A DNA stretch of 64,000 nt, taken from Anaerolineales bacterium. GTDB lineage: Bacteria > Chloroflexota > Anaerolineae > 4572-78 > J111. The position numbers and the translations under genes were made by a program. The stretch lies in the NCBI GenBank assembly GCA_020634855.1, contig JACKAU010000003.1, positions 744,001 through 808,000 of the forward strand, read 5' to 3'. Under the pieces are notes generated by a model. It did no database searches and was not told where the DNA came from. It worked only from the letters and a program-made list of their open reading frames with translations. Each line of letters starts with the position of its first letter. Position 1 is the first letter of the stretch. This document shows, in pieces, positions 8,283 through 17,530 of the stretch.

Positions 8283-9221
8283 TTAGATCAATGACTTGAT
8301 ATCGTCTGGAGTTCCGATGGCCACAGCGTTTACCGATTTGTCGACTCGGCGGATAATGCCTTTAAGGACATCTTTTGAACCGATTTCCACAAAAGTTCCA
8401 ACGCCGTTGTCGATCATCCATCGGACGGTTTCAGACCAACGCACAGAGGAGGTTAACTGGCCCTCCATCTCTTCCCGTATCGCCCCCACTGATTCCAGGG
8501 GCGCAGCGCTTATGTTAGCGATAATTGGCATTTCTGGCAAGTTGAGCGGCGTCTGATCGATAGCTTCTCGGAATGAGTCGGCCACTACGCGCATCAGCTC
8601 TGAGTGGGCGGCAATACTTACGGATAACTTAACCGCACGGCGAGCCTTAGCCGCCAAGGCCAGCTCGATGCCTTTATCCACGGCTTGATCGTCTCCGGAG
8701 ATTACCAACTGGCCGGGCGAATTATAGTTGGCGACTTGCAGCGTCCCATAGCCTTCGGCGGTGACCGTTTGGCAAATGTCAGCCACAGTTTCATCATCCA
8801 ATTTTAGGATGGCGGCCATGCCGCCGGGGCTTATTTCACCGGCCTTTTTCATGAGACGGCCCCTTTCTCGAACCAGCCGCAAACCGTCTTCAAAACTCAA
8901 AACCCCGGCAGCCACATAAGCGGAATATTCGCCCAAGCTGTGACCGGCAACGTAGGCCGGGCTAACATGGTAACCGGCTTCGCGCATCGCTTCTAAAATA
9001 GCGATACTGGTTGTGAATAGCGCCGGCTGAGTGTTATAAGTGTCGTTTAACTCATCCTCCGGACCTTCAAAACAAAGCCGGCTTAATGGGAAATCCAGAA
9101 TCTCATCGGCTCTTTTAAAGATGGCCTGGGCCGCGGCCGATACCTCAGCGACAGCCTGCCCCATACCCACTTCTTGAGAGCCTTGTCCGGGAAATACAAA
9201 CGCTGTTTTCTCTAACGCCAT
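8283..9221 (-). CDS. fabD: Malonyl-CoA:ACP transacylase FabD
   Basis: 312 residues. Hallmarks are FPGQGSQ at the N-terminus, the nucleophile Ser95 in GHSLGEYSA, a downstream GRLM-type arginine (GRLMKKAG) and the active-site His in SIAAHSELM. It transfers malonyl from CoA to acyl carrier protein for fatty-acid chain extension. It is in one run with rpmF (upstream) and fabG (6 bp downstream). Confidence 0.95.
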   Translation of the reverse strand: MALEKTAFVFPGQGSQEVGMGQAVAEVSAAAQAIFKRADEILDFPLSRLCFEGPEDELNDTYNTQPALFTTSIAILEAMREAGYHVSPAYVAGHSLGEYSAYVAAGVLSFEDGLRLVRERGRLMKKAGEISPGGMAAILKLDDETVADICQTVTAEGYGTLQVANYNSPGQLVISGDDQAVDKGIELALAAKARRAVKLSVSIAAHSELMRVVADSFREAIDQTPLNLPEMPIIANISAAPLESVGAIREEMEGQLTSSVRWSETVRWMIDNGVGTFVEIGSKDVLKGIIRRVDKSVNAVAIGTPDDIKSLI

Positions 9222-9294
9222 AAGACAAAATAAGAGCCGTACCGTTGTCCAAATGACACGGATACGGCCGCTATTCCTCCTCTAGAATGATTAT

Positions 9295-9498
9295 TTAGCG
9301 AGCGGTCGGAGCTTCGGCCTCTACCTCTAGCACCTGGACACCGTTATAGGTACCACAATTGCGGCAAACATGATGCGACAGATGCAGCACGTTACAGGTG
9401 GGACAATGCACCATTTTTGGCACATTCAGCCGTAAATAGTGCGCTCGCCGGCGATCACGCCGGACTCGGGAAACTTTTCGTTTGGGAAGTGCCCCCAT
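9295..9498 (-). CDS. rpmF: 50S ribosomal protein L32
   Basis: 67 residues. The basic N-terminus MGALPKRKVSRVRRDRRRAH and the four-cysteine zinc ribbon (CPTC ... CRNC) are typical of bL32 of the zinc-binding (C+) type. The order yceD-rpmF-fabD is widely conserved in bacteria and links ribosome assembly with fatty-acid synthesis genes. A strong AAGGAAA ribosome-binding site precedes the ATG. Confidence 0.96.
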   Translation of the reverse strand: MGALPKRKVSRVRRDRRRAHYLRLNVPKMVHCPTCNVLHLSHHVCRNCGTYNGVQVLEVEAEAPTAR

Positions 9499-9561
9499 GA
9501 TATTTTTTCCTTTCTTTAAGCAAGCTTTTCATAATCGCACCAGTCGATGCATTAAAGCCGC

Positions 9562-10128
9562 TTATGAATTATCTTCGATTTCTAATTTTTCTAACAGACC
9601 GGCCCACCGTAGATCAACGGCGTCATTGCGGCAATTACACTGAGCCACATTGAGATTTTGCCCACATTGCAGGCAAATCCCTTTGCAGTTCGGCTGGCAG
9701 TAGCGACTACTTTCGCTTTCCAACAACAAATCCTGACGCACCACCTCATTAAGGTCTAACGTATGTTGGGTATCGATCCGATTGGCTTCATCGGCGTCTT
9801 CGGGCGGTTCTACCCCAACGCCGGTAGTAACATCAATTGTCGGGAAAAATTGTTCCTCAAGTTCGATGGTCACGGGAGCAGCAAAGGGTTCTAGACAACG
9901 GCCGCAGCTTTTTTCAACTGTTGTCTGCAAAACACCTTGCACCAAAATGTCCGATCCCGTCCGTAAAAATCTGACCTGCCCGGTAATCGGGCCAATAACG
10001 GCCACGTCTTCATCGAGTTGACCGATAGGATTTGTATTAATTTCGTAATGGCGGGTTGCGCCGGTCGGCTCCTTAAGTAATTGAGAAACGTTGAACTGCA
10101 ACCCGTGTCTATCTTGTTTGGTAGGCAT
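9562..10128 (-). CDS. yceD: YceD/DUF177 family protein
   Basis: 188 residues. The DUF177 pattern is visible: a CGRCLEPF box (about residues 76-83), an acidic EEQFFP segment, a DLNEVVRQDLLLE segment, and the C-terminal cysteine-rich CQPNCKGICLQCGQNLN followed by CNC. YceD is required for normal 23S rRNA accumulation in E. coli and plants; the mechanism is still open. It sits 63 bp upstream of rpmF, its usual partner, and has a possible promoter at 10154-10181. Confidence 0.92.
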   Translation of the reverse strand: MPTKQDRHGLQFNVSQLLKEPTGATRHYEINTNPIGQLDEDVAVIGPITGQVRFLRTGSDILVQGVLQTTVEKSCGRCLEPFAAPVTIELEEQFFPTIDVTTGVGVEPPEDADEANRIDTQHTLDLNEVVRQDLLLESESSRYCQPNCKGICLQCGQNLNVAQCNCRNDAVDLRWAGLLEKLEIEDNS

Positions 10129-10153
10129 AGCTTAGTTAACACACAAGTCATGT

Positions 10154-10181
10154 ATTGTAAAACAAAATGAGTAAACTTCAA
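10154..10181 (-). promoter_or_regulatory. Possible sigma70 promoter for yceD-rpmF-fabD-fabG
   Basis: On the minus strand, TTGAAG (10176-10181) and TACAAT (10154-10159) are spaced by 16 bp, about 26 bp upstream of the yceD ATG. The short AT-rich gap separates this run from the DivIVA-like gene. Confidence 0.45.
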
Positions 10182-10193
10182 AATGACCTTAGC

Positions 10194-10706
10194 CTATTCT
10201 TTAGAGCTGATCTCAACCCGGTCCTGGGCCTCCGGCGCGTCTTCCAAATCGGGCCGTGTAGACCGAACGTGTCGCAGCCCATTACGAACCGTAGTCAGCG
10301 TTTTCATCAACTGCTCTTCTAACTCGCTAAGCTGGTCGATGATATACTCATCCGTTTCACCCAGAATTTCTTCGGCTTGACGGTGGGCATCTTCCTCAAT
10401 TTCTTGAGCGCGTTCTTTAGCAAACACAATTAGCTCATGCTCGTCGGTCATTGATTTGGCCTTTTCGCGAGCCATATCAACCAACCGGTTCGCTTCTTCC
10501 TGAGCTTGGAGCATCAGTCGTTCACGTTCAGCTTCCGTTCGTTTCGCCAGTTTAACTTCTTCAGGAATGGTTACCCGCATTTGGTCAATAATATCCAAGA
10601 ACGCATCTTCCTGAATAATGACGTTTGAGGTAAACGGCAGATGAAAGCTTTCGGTTATCAACGTTTCAAGCCGGTCGATCAGGTGAAGAATATCCATAAC
10701 ACCCAC
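10194..10706 (-). CDS. DivIVA-like coiled-coil protein
   Basis: 170 residues, highly charged. The N-terminal about 45 residues are moderately hydrophobic (MDILHLIDRLETLITES), followed by a nearly continuous coiled coil rich in Glu, Lys, Arg and Gln to about residue 150. There is no membrane helix, so it is not an ATP synthase b subunit despite a similar composition. In Chloroflexota and Firmicutes a protein of this kind is often found next to coaD. A role as a cytoskeletal or scaffold protein is inferred from composition only. Confidence 0.6.
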   Translation of the reverse strand: MGVMDILHLIDRLETLITESFHLPFTSNVIIQEDAFLDIIDQMRVTIPEEVKLAKRTEAERERLMLQAQEEANRLVDMAREKAKSMTDEHELIVFAKERAQEIEEDAHRQAEEILGETDEYIIDQLSELEEQLMKTLTTVRNGLRHVRSTRPDLEDAPEAQDRVEISSKE

Positions 10707-10760
10707 CTTAAATTTAGAAATCAGACTTACAAGAAATGCGCCCTGAGTAATACGAGTGGT

Positions 10761-11240
10761 TTAGCCGGCAAATTTTTTGCGTAGGGCTGCCACCACCATT
10801 GGCGGCGCAAGATGATCGATTTTACCTTCGTTTACGGCGATCTCTTTAAGCAAACTTGAGCTTAAGAACGAATTCTTTTGACTGGCCAGTAAACAGATCG
10901 TTTCAACATCAGGTACCAAACCTTGATTGGCCTGAGCTAACTGAAGTTCCCACTCAAAGTCAGACAATGTCCGCAAACCCCGAACAATGTAGTTAATGTT
11001 TCTTTCTTTGGCGAAGTCAACCGTCAAACCACCGTAGCGTTCAACCTGCACATTAGCCAAGTGTGATAGAGCTTGCCGGGTCATCGCCAGTCGTTCTTCA
11101 ATTGAAAAAAGCCAGTTTTTAAGCGGCTTATCATAAACCCCAACCACCAAACGGGTGAAAAGCTGCGCTGCCCGTTCTGCGATCTCGACGTGCCCGTTAG
11201 TAATCGGATCAAATGTTGCAGGATAAATCGCCTCAGCCAT
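10761..11240 (-). CDS. coaD: Phosphopantetheine adenylyltransferase CoaD
   Basis: 159 residues, the standard length. The nucleotidyltransferase T/HxGH motif is present as ITNGHVEI after YPATFDP; RGLRTLSDFEWE and the C-terminal SQKNSFLSSSLLKEIA complete the active site. It adenylylates 4'-phosphopantetheine to dephospho-CoA, the penultimate step of CoA synthesis, linking it functionally to the fab and yceD block downstream. Its start overlaps the final base of recG. The rsmD gene that commonly lies between recG and coaD is absent. Confidence 0.96.
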   Translation of the reverse strand: MAEAIYPATFDPITNGHVEIAERAAQLFTRLVVGVYDKPLKNWLFSIEERLAMTRQALSHLANVQVERYGGLTVDFAKERNINYIVRGLRTLSDFEWELQLAQANQGLVPDVETICLLASQKNSFLSSSLLKEIAVNEGKIDHLAPPMVVAALRKKFAG

Positions 11241-13795
11241 TAGCTTAAATCACTCTTGTTATTCCAAAAATTTTCTACTTGTCGAGCCAGCAGCCGATGT
11301 TGAGGCTGCTCCAATTTTTCATCTTTTTCAAAAATAATTTGAGCCTCCTGTCGAGCCAGTTCCAACAGCTTGACGTCGGTCAACTGGACCAATTTTAGAT
11401 CGGGCAGCCCACTCTGGCGGGTTCCGAAAAATTCGCCCGGCCCGCGCATCTTTAAATCTGACTCGGCCAGTTCGAACCCGTTGGTTGTTCCTTCTACAGC
11501 CTGCAACCGCTCCTTGGCTTCAGGGGTGACGTTATCGGCCAAAAGCAGGCAATAACTGTTATGCTGGCCACGTCCAACCCGGCCTCTAAATTGGTGGAGT
11601 TGGGCCAGACCAAAGCGATTAGCCCCTTCCACCAACATCACCGACGCATTCGGTATATCGATCCCCACTTCCACAACGGAGGTCGAAACCAGAATGTGCA
11701 ATTTTTGGTCTTTGAATTCCTTCATGACCTTCTCTTTGTCGGCGCCTTTCATACGGCCATGCAACAAGCCCAATTTAAGCCGGGGAAATACCTGTTTTTG
11801 CAGGCGTCCGTGCTCTTCAATTGCCGATTTGGCCTCGGTTTTTTCAGACTCCTCAACCAGAGGGCAGATGATAAAAGCCTGACGGCCTTTTTCAATTTGG
11901 GAGCGGATAAAGCTATAGGCCCGTTCCCTTTCCCGAGGTGTCAGCCAGCGCGTTTTGATCGGCTGCCGGCCCGGCGGCATCTCATCAATGAGCGATAAAT
12001 CGAGATCGCCATACAGCGTGAGAGCCAACGTCCGCGGAATAGGCGTGGCGGTCATCACCAACAGATGGGGGTTGAACCCTTTATCTCGCAGGGCGCTGCG
12101 CTGCTCAACCCCAAAGCGGTGCTGTTCATCGATAATCGCTAGTCGCAAATTTTTAAACGCCACGTTGCTTTGAATGATGGCGTGTGTCCCCACCAAAATG
12201 TCAATTTGCCCTTGCGCCAGTTGGTCCAAAACCTCATTGCGTTGCGCCCCGGTTACACTGCCGGTCAGTAATTGGATGTTAACGGATCGGCCTATTGCTT
12301 GGCCGATCTGTTCTAACAACTGCCCCATTCCTTTGAAATGTTGTTCCGCCAGAATTTCAGTGGGCGCGAGGATGGCCGCCTGTCCCCCGTCGATTACCGC
12401 CAAGACCATAGCCACCAGCGCGACCACCGTTTTACCGGAACCCACATCGCCTTGCAGCAACCGACTCATGGGGACACTCAACTGTAAATCGGCGATGATC
12501 TCATCGATACTTCGCTTCTGAGCGCCGGTCAGCGGAAATGGCAGCGTTTCAAGAATTCGGGTTACCTTTTCCGGCTCAATGGCGATGGGTTGGGTCTCTT
12601 GCATTCGCCATTCGATCCGGTGTCGCAGGACACCCAATTGGATCATCAACAGTTCGTCAAAAGCCAGCCGGCGTCGGGCCGCCTCCAAGGTCTCCCAATC
12701 GTCGGGGAAGTGAATCTGACGAACGGCCTCCTCCAGCATCAGCATATCCAATCGGCTGCGCGACTCATCCGGTAAATAGTCCGGCAGCCGCCGACTCCAG
12801 TAATTGACCGCGTCACGAATCTGTTTACGCAGCCATTTGGACGTGATGCCCTGCGTTAATGGATAAACCGGCACCAGCCGTCCGGTGTGAACCAGGTCTT
12901 TATCCAGTTCTTCCCATTCCGGCGATTGGAAGGTCAGCCGGCCCAGATACTGCTCTACCCGGCCGCTGAGCACCAACTCCATGCCCGGTTTGAACGTTTT
13001 CTCCAGCCAAGGTTGGTTAAACCAGGTCGCTTCGATCGTCGCCGTGCCGTCGGTCAAAACGGACGTTATAATTGAGCGATTGTTACGCGCTTGCCGCTTG
13101 CGCGTTTCCCACACCTGCCCAATGATCGTCACATCTTCATTGTATTCAAGCTGATTGATCGGCTTCAACGCCCGATAATCGTCATACCGGCGCGGGTAAT
13201 GTTTCAAAAAATCTTCGATGCACACAATGCCGAGGTTAGCCAATTTGCGGGCCATGCCATCTTTAATGCCCGGCAATTTGGTTACGGGCGAATCTAGCCC
13301 GGTACTGGCGAAATCTCGGCCTGAAGAACTGCTACTAGATCGATTTGAGGCCGAAGTTGCCCCATTGCTTCTGCCGGCTGATCTCGCATCGCTCCGGGGT
13401 TTTCTTTTAGGAGAAGCGGAGCGAGACTCCGGTTGGACCGGTGGATCAGCCTTCGCTTTTTCCGGCTCCGATTGACCCGCTGCCTCCTGTGGCGGCGCAC
13501 TTTTTCTATCACGAGATGAATTGGAACGAGTCGGCTGGTCGGCTTTATGTAACTTGACCAGAATTTGGTGAATAAACGTGGGGCGATCCGTGTCATCGAC
13601 ATTGGGATATCGGCCTAAGTCTTGCACCACTTCTTCAATAATACGACGTTCGTTGTCGGTAGAGGCTTCTTGTAACGCTTCTTCGGACCAGTTGGGCGCC
13701 AGTTTTTCGAGACCGCCCATGACCGCTTTGTTCTTGTACCCTAGCCTCTTTTCTTGGGTCAGCATCCGGCTAAGTTTATCAAATGTAGAGAGCAT
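11240..13795 (-). CDS. recG: ATP-dependent DNA helicase RecG with extended N-terminus
   Basis: 851 residues, longer than the usual about 700. The extra length is an N-terminal helical region plus a low-complexity Ser/Arg/Ala/Pro linker (about residues 80-175). Then come an HhH-like segment (KLPGIKDGMARKLANLGI), the OB-fold wedge domain and the two helicase domains with Walker A GDVGSGKT, DEQH box, TATPIPRT and the final VGRGQH motif. RecG remodels stalled replication forks and branched DNA. It lies 17 bp downstream of the DegV-like gene. Confidence 0.96.
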   Translation of the reverse strand: MLSTFDKLSRMLTQEKRLGYKNKAVMGGLEKLAPNWSEEALQEASTDNERRIIEEVVQDLGRYPNVDDTDRPTFIHQILVKLHKADQPTRSNSSRDRKSAPPQEAAGQSEPEKAKADPPVQPESRSASPKRKPRSDARSAGRSNGATSASNRSSSSSSGRDFASTGLDSPVTKLPGIKDGMARKLANLGIVCIEDFLKHYPRRYDDYRALKPINQLEYNEDVTIIGQVWETRKRQARNNRSIITSVLTDGTATIEATWFNQPWLEKTFKPGMELVLSGRVEQYLGRLTFQSPEWEELDKDLVHTGRLVPVYPLTQGITSKWLRKQIRDAVNYWSRRLPDYLPDESRSRLDMLMLEEAVRQIHFPDDWETLEAARRRLAFDELLMIQLGVLRHRIEWRMQETQPIAIEPEKVTRILETLPFPLTGAQKRSIDEIIADLQLSVPMSRLLQGDVGSGKTVVALVAMVLAVIDGGQAAILAPTEILAEQHFKGMGQLLEQIGQAIGRSVNIQLLTGSVTGAQRNEVLDQLAQGQIDILVGTHAIIQSNVAFKNLRLAIIDEQHRFGVEQRSALRDKGFNPHLLVMTATPIPRTLALTLYGDLDLSLIDEMPPGRQPIKTRWLTPRERERAYSFIRSQIEKGRQAFIICPLVEESEKTEAKSAIEEHGRLQKQVFPRLKLGLLHGRMKGADKEKVMKEFKDQKLHILVSTSVVEVGIDIPNASVMLVEGANRFGLAQLHQFRGRVGRGQHNSYCLLLADNVTPEAKERLQAVEGTTNGFELAESDLKMRGPGEFFGTRQSGLPDLKLVQLTDVKLLELARQEAQIIFEKDEKLEQPQHRLLARQVENFWNNKSDLS

Positions 13796-13812
13796 AACGT
13801 ATTTTTCTTACA

Positions 13813-14673
13813 TCAAAAACTCATACCTTCATAAACCACAATTCCGACCGCATTGGGACCAATCCGGGTGGCCAAATCAGGACCATATTGAATTATCGGG
13901 AATTGCAGCTTAGGAAAGCTCTGTTCTAATCGTTCTTTCAGCAGTTTGGCTTCTTTACTGGGCTGTTTACTGCGCTGAATGATAGCAGTTTGTTCCAAAT
14001 TATCAAATTCAGCCACAAATTCAAATAATTTCTCAAGCGCCTTTTCCGTTGTCCGTACCTTCTCCAGGGGAATGATATCGCCATCTTCCATGAACAAAAT
14101 CGGTTTGATGCTCAACATCGACCCCAAAACAGCCTGGGCTTTGCCAATGCGACCACTTCGTTCCAGATAATCCATCGTTTCAACATAGAAGATTAGATAA
14201 ATGTGGGGCAGCATGCCGCGAACCAGCCGGACAATGTCATCCAGCGAAGCGCCTTCTCTGGCCGCCCGGGCCGCCGCTTTGACTAAAATCCCCAGACCGA
14301 CCGAAGTCGTCATCGAGTCGACAATCATAATTGAGCAGCGCCCCATCAAGGCTTCAGCGCCGGCTCTGGCACGGTGGATAGTATCGCTTAAATGGCCGGA
14401 AATATGAATCGACAGAATTTGATCCGTTTCTTCTCGATGGATCTCGGCATAAACCTGTTCGAATTCGGCCGGATCAGGCGGATAGCTGATTGGAAACTGG
14501 CCGGACAGGCCGGCTTTGCGAAATAGCTCTTCGGTGTCGGTTGACAAACCATCCAGCAACTTTTCGTTGCCCAATCGAATCTTGAGCGGGACGACGTGAA
14601 TGCCTAATTCTTTGACTTCGCCTGGCTCAAAGTAAGCCGTACTATCGGTAACAATAGCAACTTTCTGAGACAA
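13813..14673 (-). CDS. fakB: DegV family fatty-acid binding protein (FakB-like)
   Basis: 286 residues. The DegV fold begins with VAIVTDSTAYF, where the TDS/ST residues contact the fatty-acid carboxylate. It continues with a SIHISGHLSDT-type block, the SMTTSVGLG motif and the MDYLERSGRIGKA segment. In Firmicutes, DegV proteins (FakB) present fatty acids to the kinase FakA. The adjacent upstream gene here encodes a FakA-like protein, which makes this assignment stronger than for an orphan DegV. There are 9 bp between the genes. Confidence 0.88.
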   Translation of the reverse strand: MSQKVAIVTDSTAYFEPGEVKELGIHVVPLKIRLGNEKLLDGLSTDTEELFRKAGLSGQFPISYPPDPAEFEQVYAEIHREETDQILSIHISGHLSDTIHRARAGAEALMGRCSIMIVDSMTTSVGLGILVKAAARAAREGASLDDIVRLVRGMLPHIYLIFYVETMDYLERSGRIGKAQAVLGSMLSIKPILFMEDGDIIPLEKVRTTEKALEKLFEFVAEFDNLEQTAIIQRSKQPSKEAKLLKERLEQSFPKLQFPIIQYGPDLATRIGPNAVGIVVYEGMSF

Positions 14674-14682
14674 GGTAACTCG

Positions 14683-16305
14683 TTACTCCAATGAAATAAT
14701 AAAATAAACGTGGGCCTGTTCTCCGGCGAAAACGTCCAACTCGGCGTCAGGATAATGAATCTGAATTTCGGCCGTAAACATTTCAACCAGCTCTCGCCCA
14801 CTATTTTGCCCAGGATAGAGGGTAATCAGTTCGTAATTTTCAGCTTCAACCTGGGCCAACGCCTCAAGGGCGGCGGTCACCGGATTTGAGCCGACGCACA
14901 GCAACCGGCCGTCGCACCAAACTGTTACGTCTCTGTGCAGCCGGCTGTGTCCATTAAGCTGAGTTACCCGATCCCTGACTTCAATTGTTCGCACCTGCCG
15001 GGCCGCCTCGGCCATCCGGCGGGCGTTGACGTCCGCATCAAACCGTTCGTTAAACGAGAGTAGCGCGGCGATACCCTGAGGCATTGTCTGGGTTGGAACG
15101 ATTCGCACCGCTTTCTGGGGTAGCGCCTCAAGCGGCTGAGCTATTGAGATTGTATCTCTATCGTTAGGTAAAATCAATACCTGATTAGCTCGAACCTGTT
15201 GCACCGCCCGCAACAAATCGTCCACATCAACCGGATACCCCAAAACCAAACACTCTTTCTGAAAAACCTCGACAAATCCCAGGCCGGCCACTACGGCTAC
15301 CACGGCCACCGCCGACGGTCCATCGACCGGCTGCTGACTAAAGAATTCGGCCTGCCGAGTCAGGTTTTCGACAACCACTTGGCTTACCGTTCCAATTTTG
15401 GCTCCCAACCGCAGCGGCGCTTGGGGATCGGCGACGTGAATATGAACCCGGACTAACTGCTCCGTACCCACTACCAGTATCGACTCGCCCAAAGACGCCA
15501 ACCGCGTCCGGATGTCATCGAGATCGAGCCGGTCGCCTTTAATCAAGAACTGTACATCATAATACGCCTGAGACGACTCGCCGGAGGGATACCGTACCGG
15601 TGCTGCCACCGCAATACTGCCAGGTGTATCCATAGGTTCACGGCGCAAATAGCGCAGCCCGCCCTCAAAAATGTAGAGCAGGCCCTGCCCGCCGGAGTCG
15701 GTTACCCCGGCGTCACGCAGCAGTGGCAGCAGTTGAGGCGTGGCTGCTTGAGCAGCGCGCATAGCGCTTACAATTGCAGTCCACAAAACCGTCAAATCCG
15801 GCTCAGTCCGGCTGCTTACCTCAGCGGCTTCGGCAGCGGCGCGAGCTACCGTCAATATCGTTCCCTCCACCGGATCGATGACGTTTAACCAGGCCTGATT
15901 GGCGCCTAACCGCAGCGCGGCGGCCAATTCACTACTGGTAAAGGCCGATTTCCCGGCCAGCCCGGCGGCCAGCCCTTGCAGAAACTGCGACAGGATGACG
16001 CCCGAATTTCCCCGCCCGCCCATTAAAGCGCCCTGAGCCAGCGCCTCGGCCACCCGTCCGGCTTCTCGACCGGCGACCTGCTCGGCGGTCTCGAGCGCAG
16101 CTTGCATGGTCAACAGCATATTGACGCCGGTGTCGCCATCGGCCACGGGGAAGACATTTATGTTGTTAACATGCTGGACATGTAATTCCAGCCAACGGGT
16201 TCCCGCCCGGAAAAGGTGTCCAAGCTCGGCCCCATCGCTCCGAAAAACCGGATCATTTTCAATTTCAAATACTTGGAGAACTTGGCTGGAGTGACGGGCT
16301 GACAT
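14683..16305 (-). CDS. fakA: Fatty acid kinase FakA-like (DAK2/DhaL domain)
   Basis: 540 residues. The N-terminal DhaL/DAK2 kinase domain (about 25-220) has the Mg-ATP binding Asp motif NVFPVADGDTGVNM and GGRGNSGVILSQ. The middle and C-terminal parts correspond to the YloV/FakA substrate and FakB-interacting regions (LPNDRDT, VPTQTMPQGIAALLSF). FakA phosphorylates fatty acids bound to FakB, giving acyl-phosphate for phospholipid synthesis. The pairing with the DegV gene and the position upstream of recG match the yloV-degV-recG order of Firmicutes. Confidence 0.9.
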   Translation of the reverse strand: MSARHSSQVLQVFEIENDPVFRSDGAELGHLFRAGTRWLELHVQHVNNINVFPVADGDTGVNMLLTMQAALETAEQVAGREAGRVAEALAQGALMGGRGNSGVILSQFLQGLAAGLAGKSAFTSSELAAALRLGANQAWLNVIDPVEGTILTVARAAAEAAEVSSRTEPDLTVLWTAIVSAMRAAQAATPQLLPLLRDAGVTDSGGQGLLYIFEGGLRYLRREPMDTPGSIAVAAPVRYPSGESSQAYYDVQFLIKGDRLDLDDIRTRLASLGESILVVGTEQLVRVHIHVADPQAPLRLGAKIGTVSQVVVENLTRQAEFFSQQPVDGPSAVAVVAVVAGLGFVEVFQKECLVLGYPVDVDDLLRAVQQVRANQVLILPNDRDTISIAQPLEALPQKAVRIVPTQTMPQGIAALLSFNERFDADVNARRMAEAARQVRTIEVRDRVTQLNGHSRLHRDVTVWCDGRLLCVGSNPVTAALEALAQVEAENYELITLYPGQNSGRELVEMFTAEIQIHYPDAELDVFAGEQAHVYFIISLE

Positions 16306-16344
16306 GATAATTTAGCTTTTGTCCTGGTAACGGTGTTAATCTTT

Positions 16345-16371
16345 AAAGGCCAGCAACATGCGCTGGCCTTT
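16345..16371 (-). terminator. Hairpin between rlmN and fakA
   Basis: A perfect 10-bp stem AAAGGCCAGC/GCTGGCCTTT with a 7-nt loop lies downstream of rlmN. On the minus strand the stem is followed by TTTAAAGATT, a weak U-tract; on the plus strand it is followed by TTAAATT. It probably ends the rlmN transcript before fakA. Confidence 0.65.
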
Positions 16372-16465
16372 TTAAATTGAAAGAAAATTTTACAGGTAAC
16401 TGTACTATGATACAACGTTCAGTTAAAAAATGCAAGACTTTTTTTATGGTAACCTGGCCAGGACT

Positions 16466-17530
16466 TTAATTGACGTTCAGCAGCGGCTGTCCGCGTTGGG
16501 CATTATGAAGCTGACCGCAGCCGGCGGCAATGTCGATACCGCGCCGCAGCCGCACCGTGGTCGAGATGCCGGCGGCCAGCAGCCTATCGCGGAAGGCCAA
16601 GACCCGCTCATCCGGCGATCCGCTCCAGGGGGAGTCAGGCGTGGGGTTAAGAGGAATCAAATTGATGTGACACAATAGCCCTTGCACCAATTCGGCAAAT
16701 TGATCGGCGTGAGCGTCACTGTCATTGAGACGATCCATTAAAGCATACTCAAACGTGACCCGGCGATGGGTCGTCGCGATGTAATCCCTAACCGCTGCCA
16801 TCAGCATCGCCAGAGGATAGCGGCGGTTGACCGGCACGATGGTGTTACGCAGCGCGTCGTTCGGCGCATGCAGCGAGACCGCCAGCCCGACCTGCTCCGG
16901 CTCCTTGCTCATCCGCCGGATGGCCGGCACCAGGCCCACCGTCGAGACGGTGAGATGCCGCGCCCCCAGGTTGAAGCCGTCCGCATCGTTCAAGCGGCGA
17001 ATGGCCCGCCAGGTTTCGGCGTAATTAGCTAACGGTTCGCCCATGCCCATAAACACAATGTTGGTGACGCGCTTCTCCTCTTGGCTGAGCTGCCGAGCGT
17101 AGTAGAGCACCTGCGCGACAATTTCGCCGACGCTCAAATTGCGCATAAAACCCATCTGGCCCGTAGCGCAGAAGGGACAAGCCATCGCGCAGCCGGCCTG
17201 AGTGCTAATGCATAGCGTTTGCCGGGTATCGTAGCGCATCAATACGGTCTCTATCCGGCGATCATCGGGTAGCTCAAATAGCGCTTTTTGGGTATAGCCG
17301 TCCGACGAGTCGATAGCCACGACCAACTTGAGGGGATCGATCAAGCAATCTTCCGCAAGTTGCTGCCGCAGCGATTTCGGCAGATTACTCATGACCGAGG
17401 CATCGGTGGCGTACTGCTGGTAAAGCCAATGCTCGATTTGAGCCGCCCGGTAAGCCGGCTGGCCCCAACCGATGATGAGCGTTTTTAGCTCCGCCGGGGA
17501 GAGATTGAGTAAAAACGGTTTATTGTCCAT
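16466..17530 (-). CDS. rlmN: Dual-specificity RNA methyltransferase RlmN
   Basis: 354 residues. The radical-SAM cluster ligands are Cys114, Cys118 and Cys121 (CAMACPFC), preceded by the RQTLCIST strand. Other family boxes are GMGEPLANY, HLTVSTVG, VSLHAPND and the C-terminal RRGIDIAAGCGQL with the catalytic Cys338. RlmN makes 2-methyladenosine at 23S rRNA A2503 and in some tRNAs. Its start lies inside the end of the upstream EcsC-like gene (11 bp overlap), so the pair is likely co-translated. Confidence 0.96.
   Translation of the reverse strand: MDNKPFLLNLSPAELKTLIIGWGQPAYRAAQIEHWLYQQYATDASVMSNLPKSLRQQLAEDCLIDPLKLVVAIDSSDGYTQKALFELPDDRRIETVLMRYDTRQTLCISTQAGCAMACPFCATGQMGFMRNLSVGEIVAQVLYYARQLSQEEKRVTNIVFMGMGEPLANYAETWRAIRRLNDADGFNLGARHLTVSTVGLVPAIRRMSKEPEQVGLAVSLHAPNDALRNTIVPVNRRYPLAMLMAAVRDYIATTHRRVTFEYALMDRLNDSDAHADQFAELVQGLLCHINLIPLNPTPDSPWSGSPDERVLAFRDRLLAAGISTTVRLRRGIDIAAGCGQLHNAQRGQPLLNVN

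Noticed and set aside
10194..10706. ATP synthase F0 subunit b
   Set aside because: There is no N-terminal membrane helix and no other atp genes nearby; a DivIVA-like coiled coil with a conserved location next to coaD is more likely.
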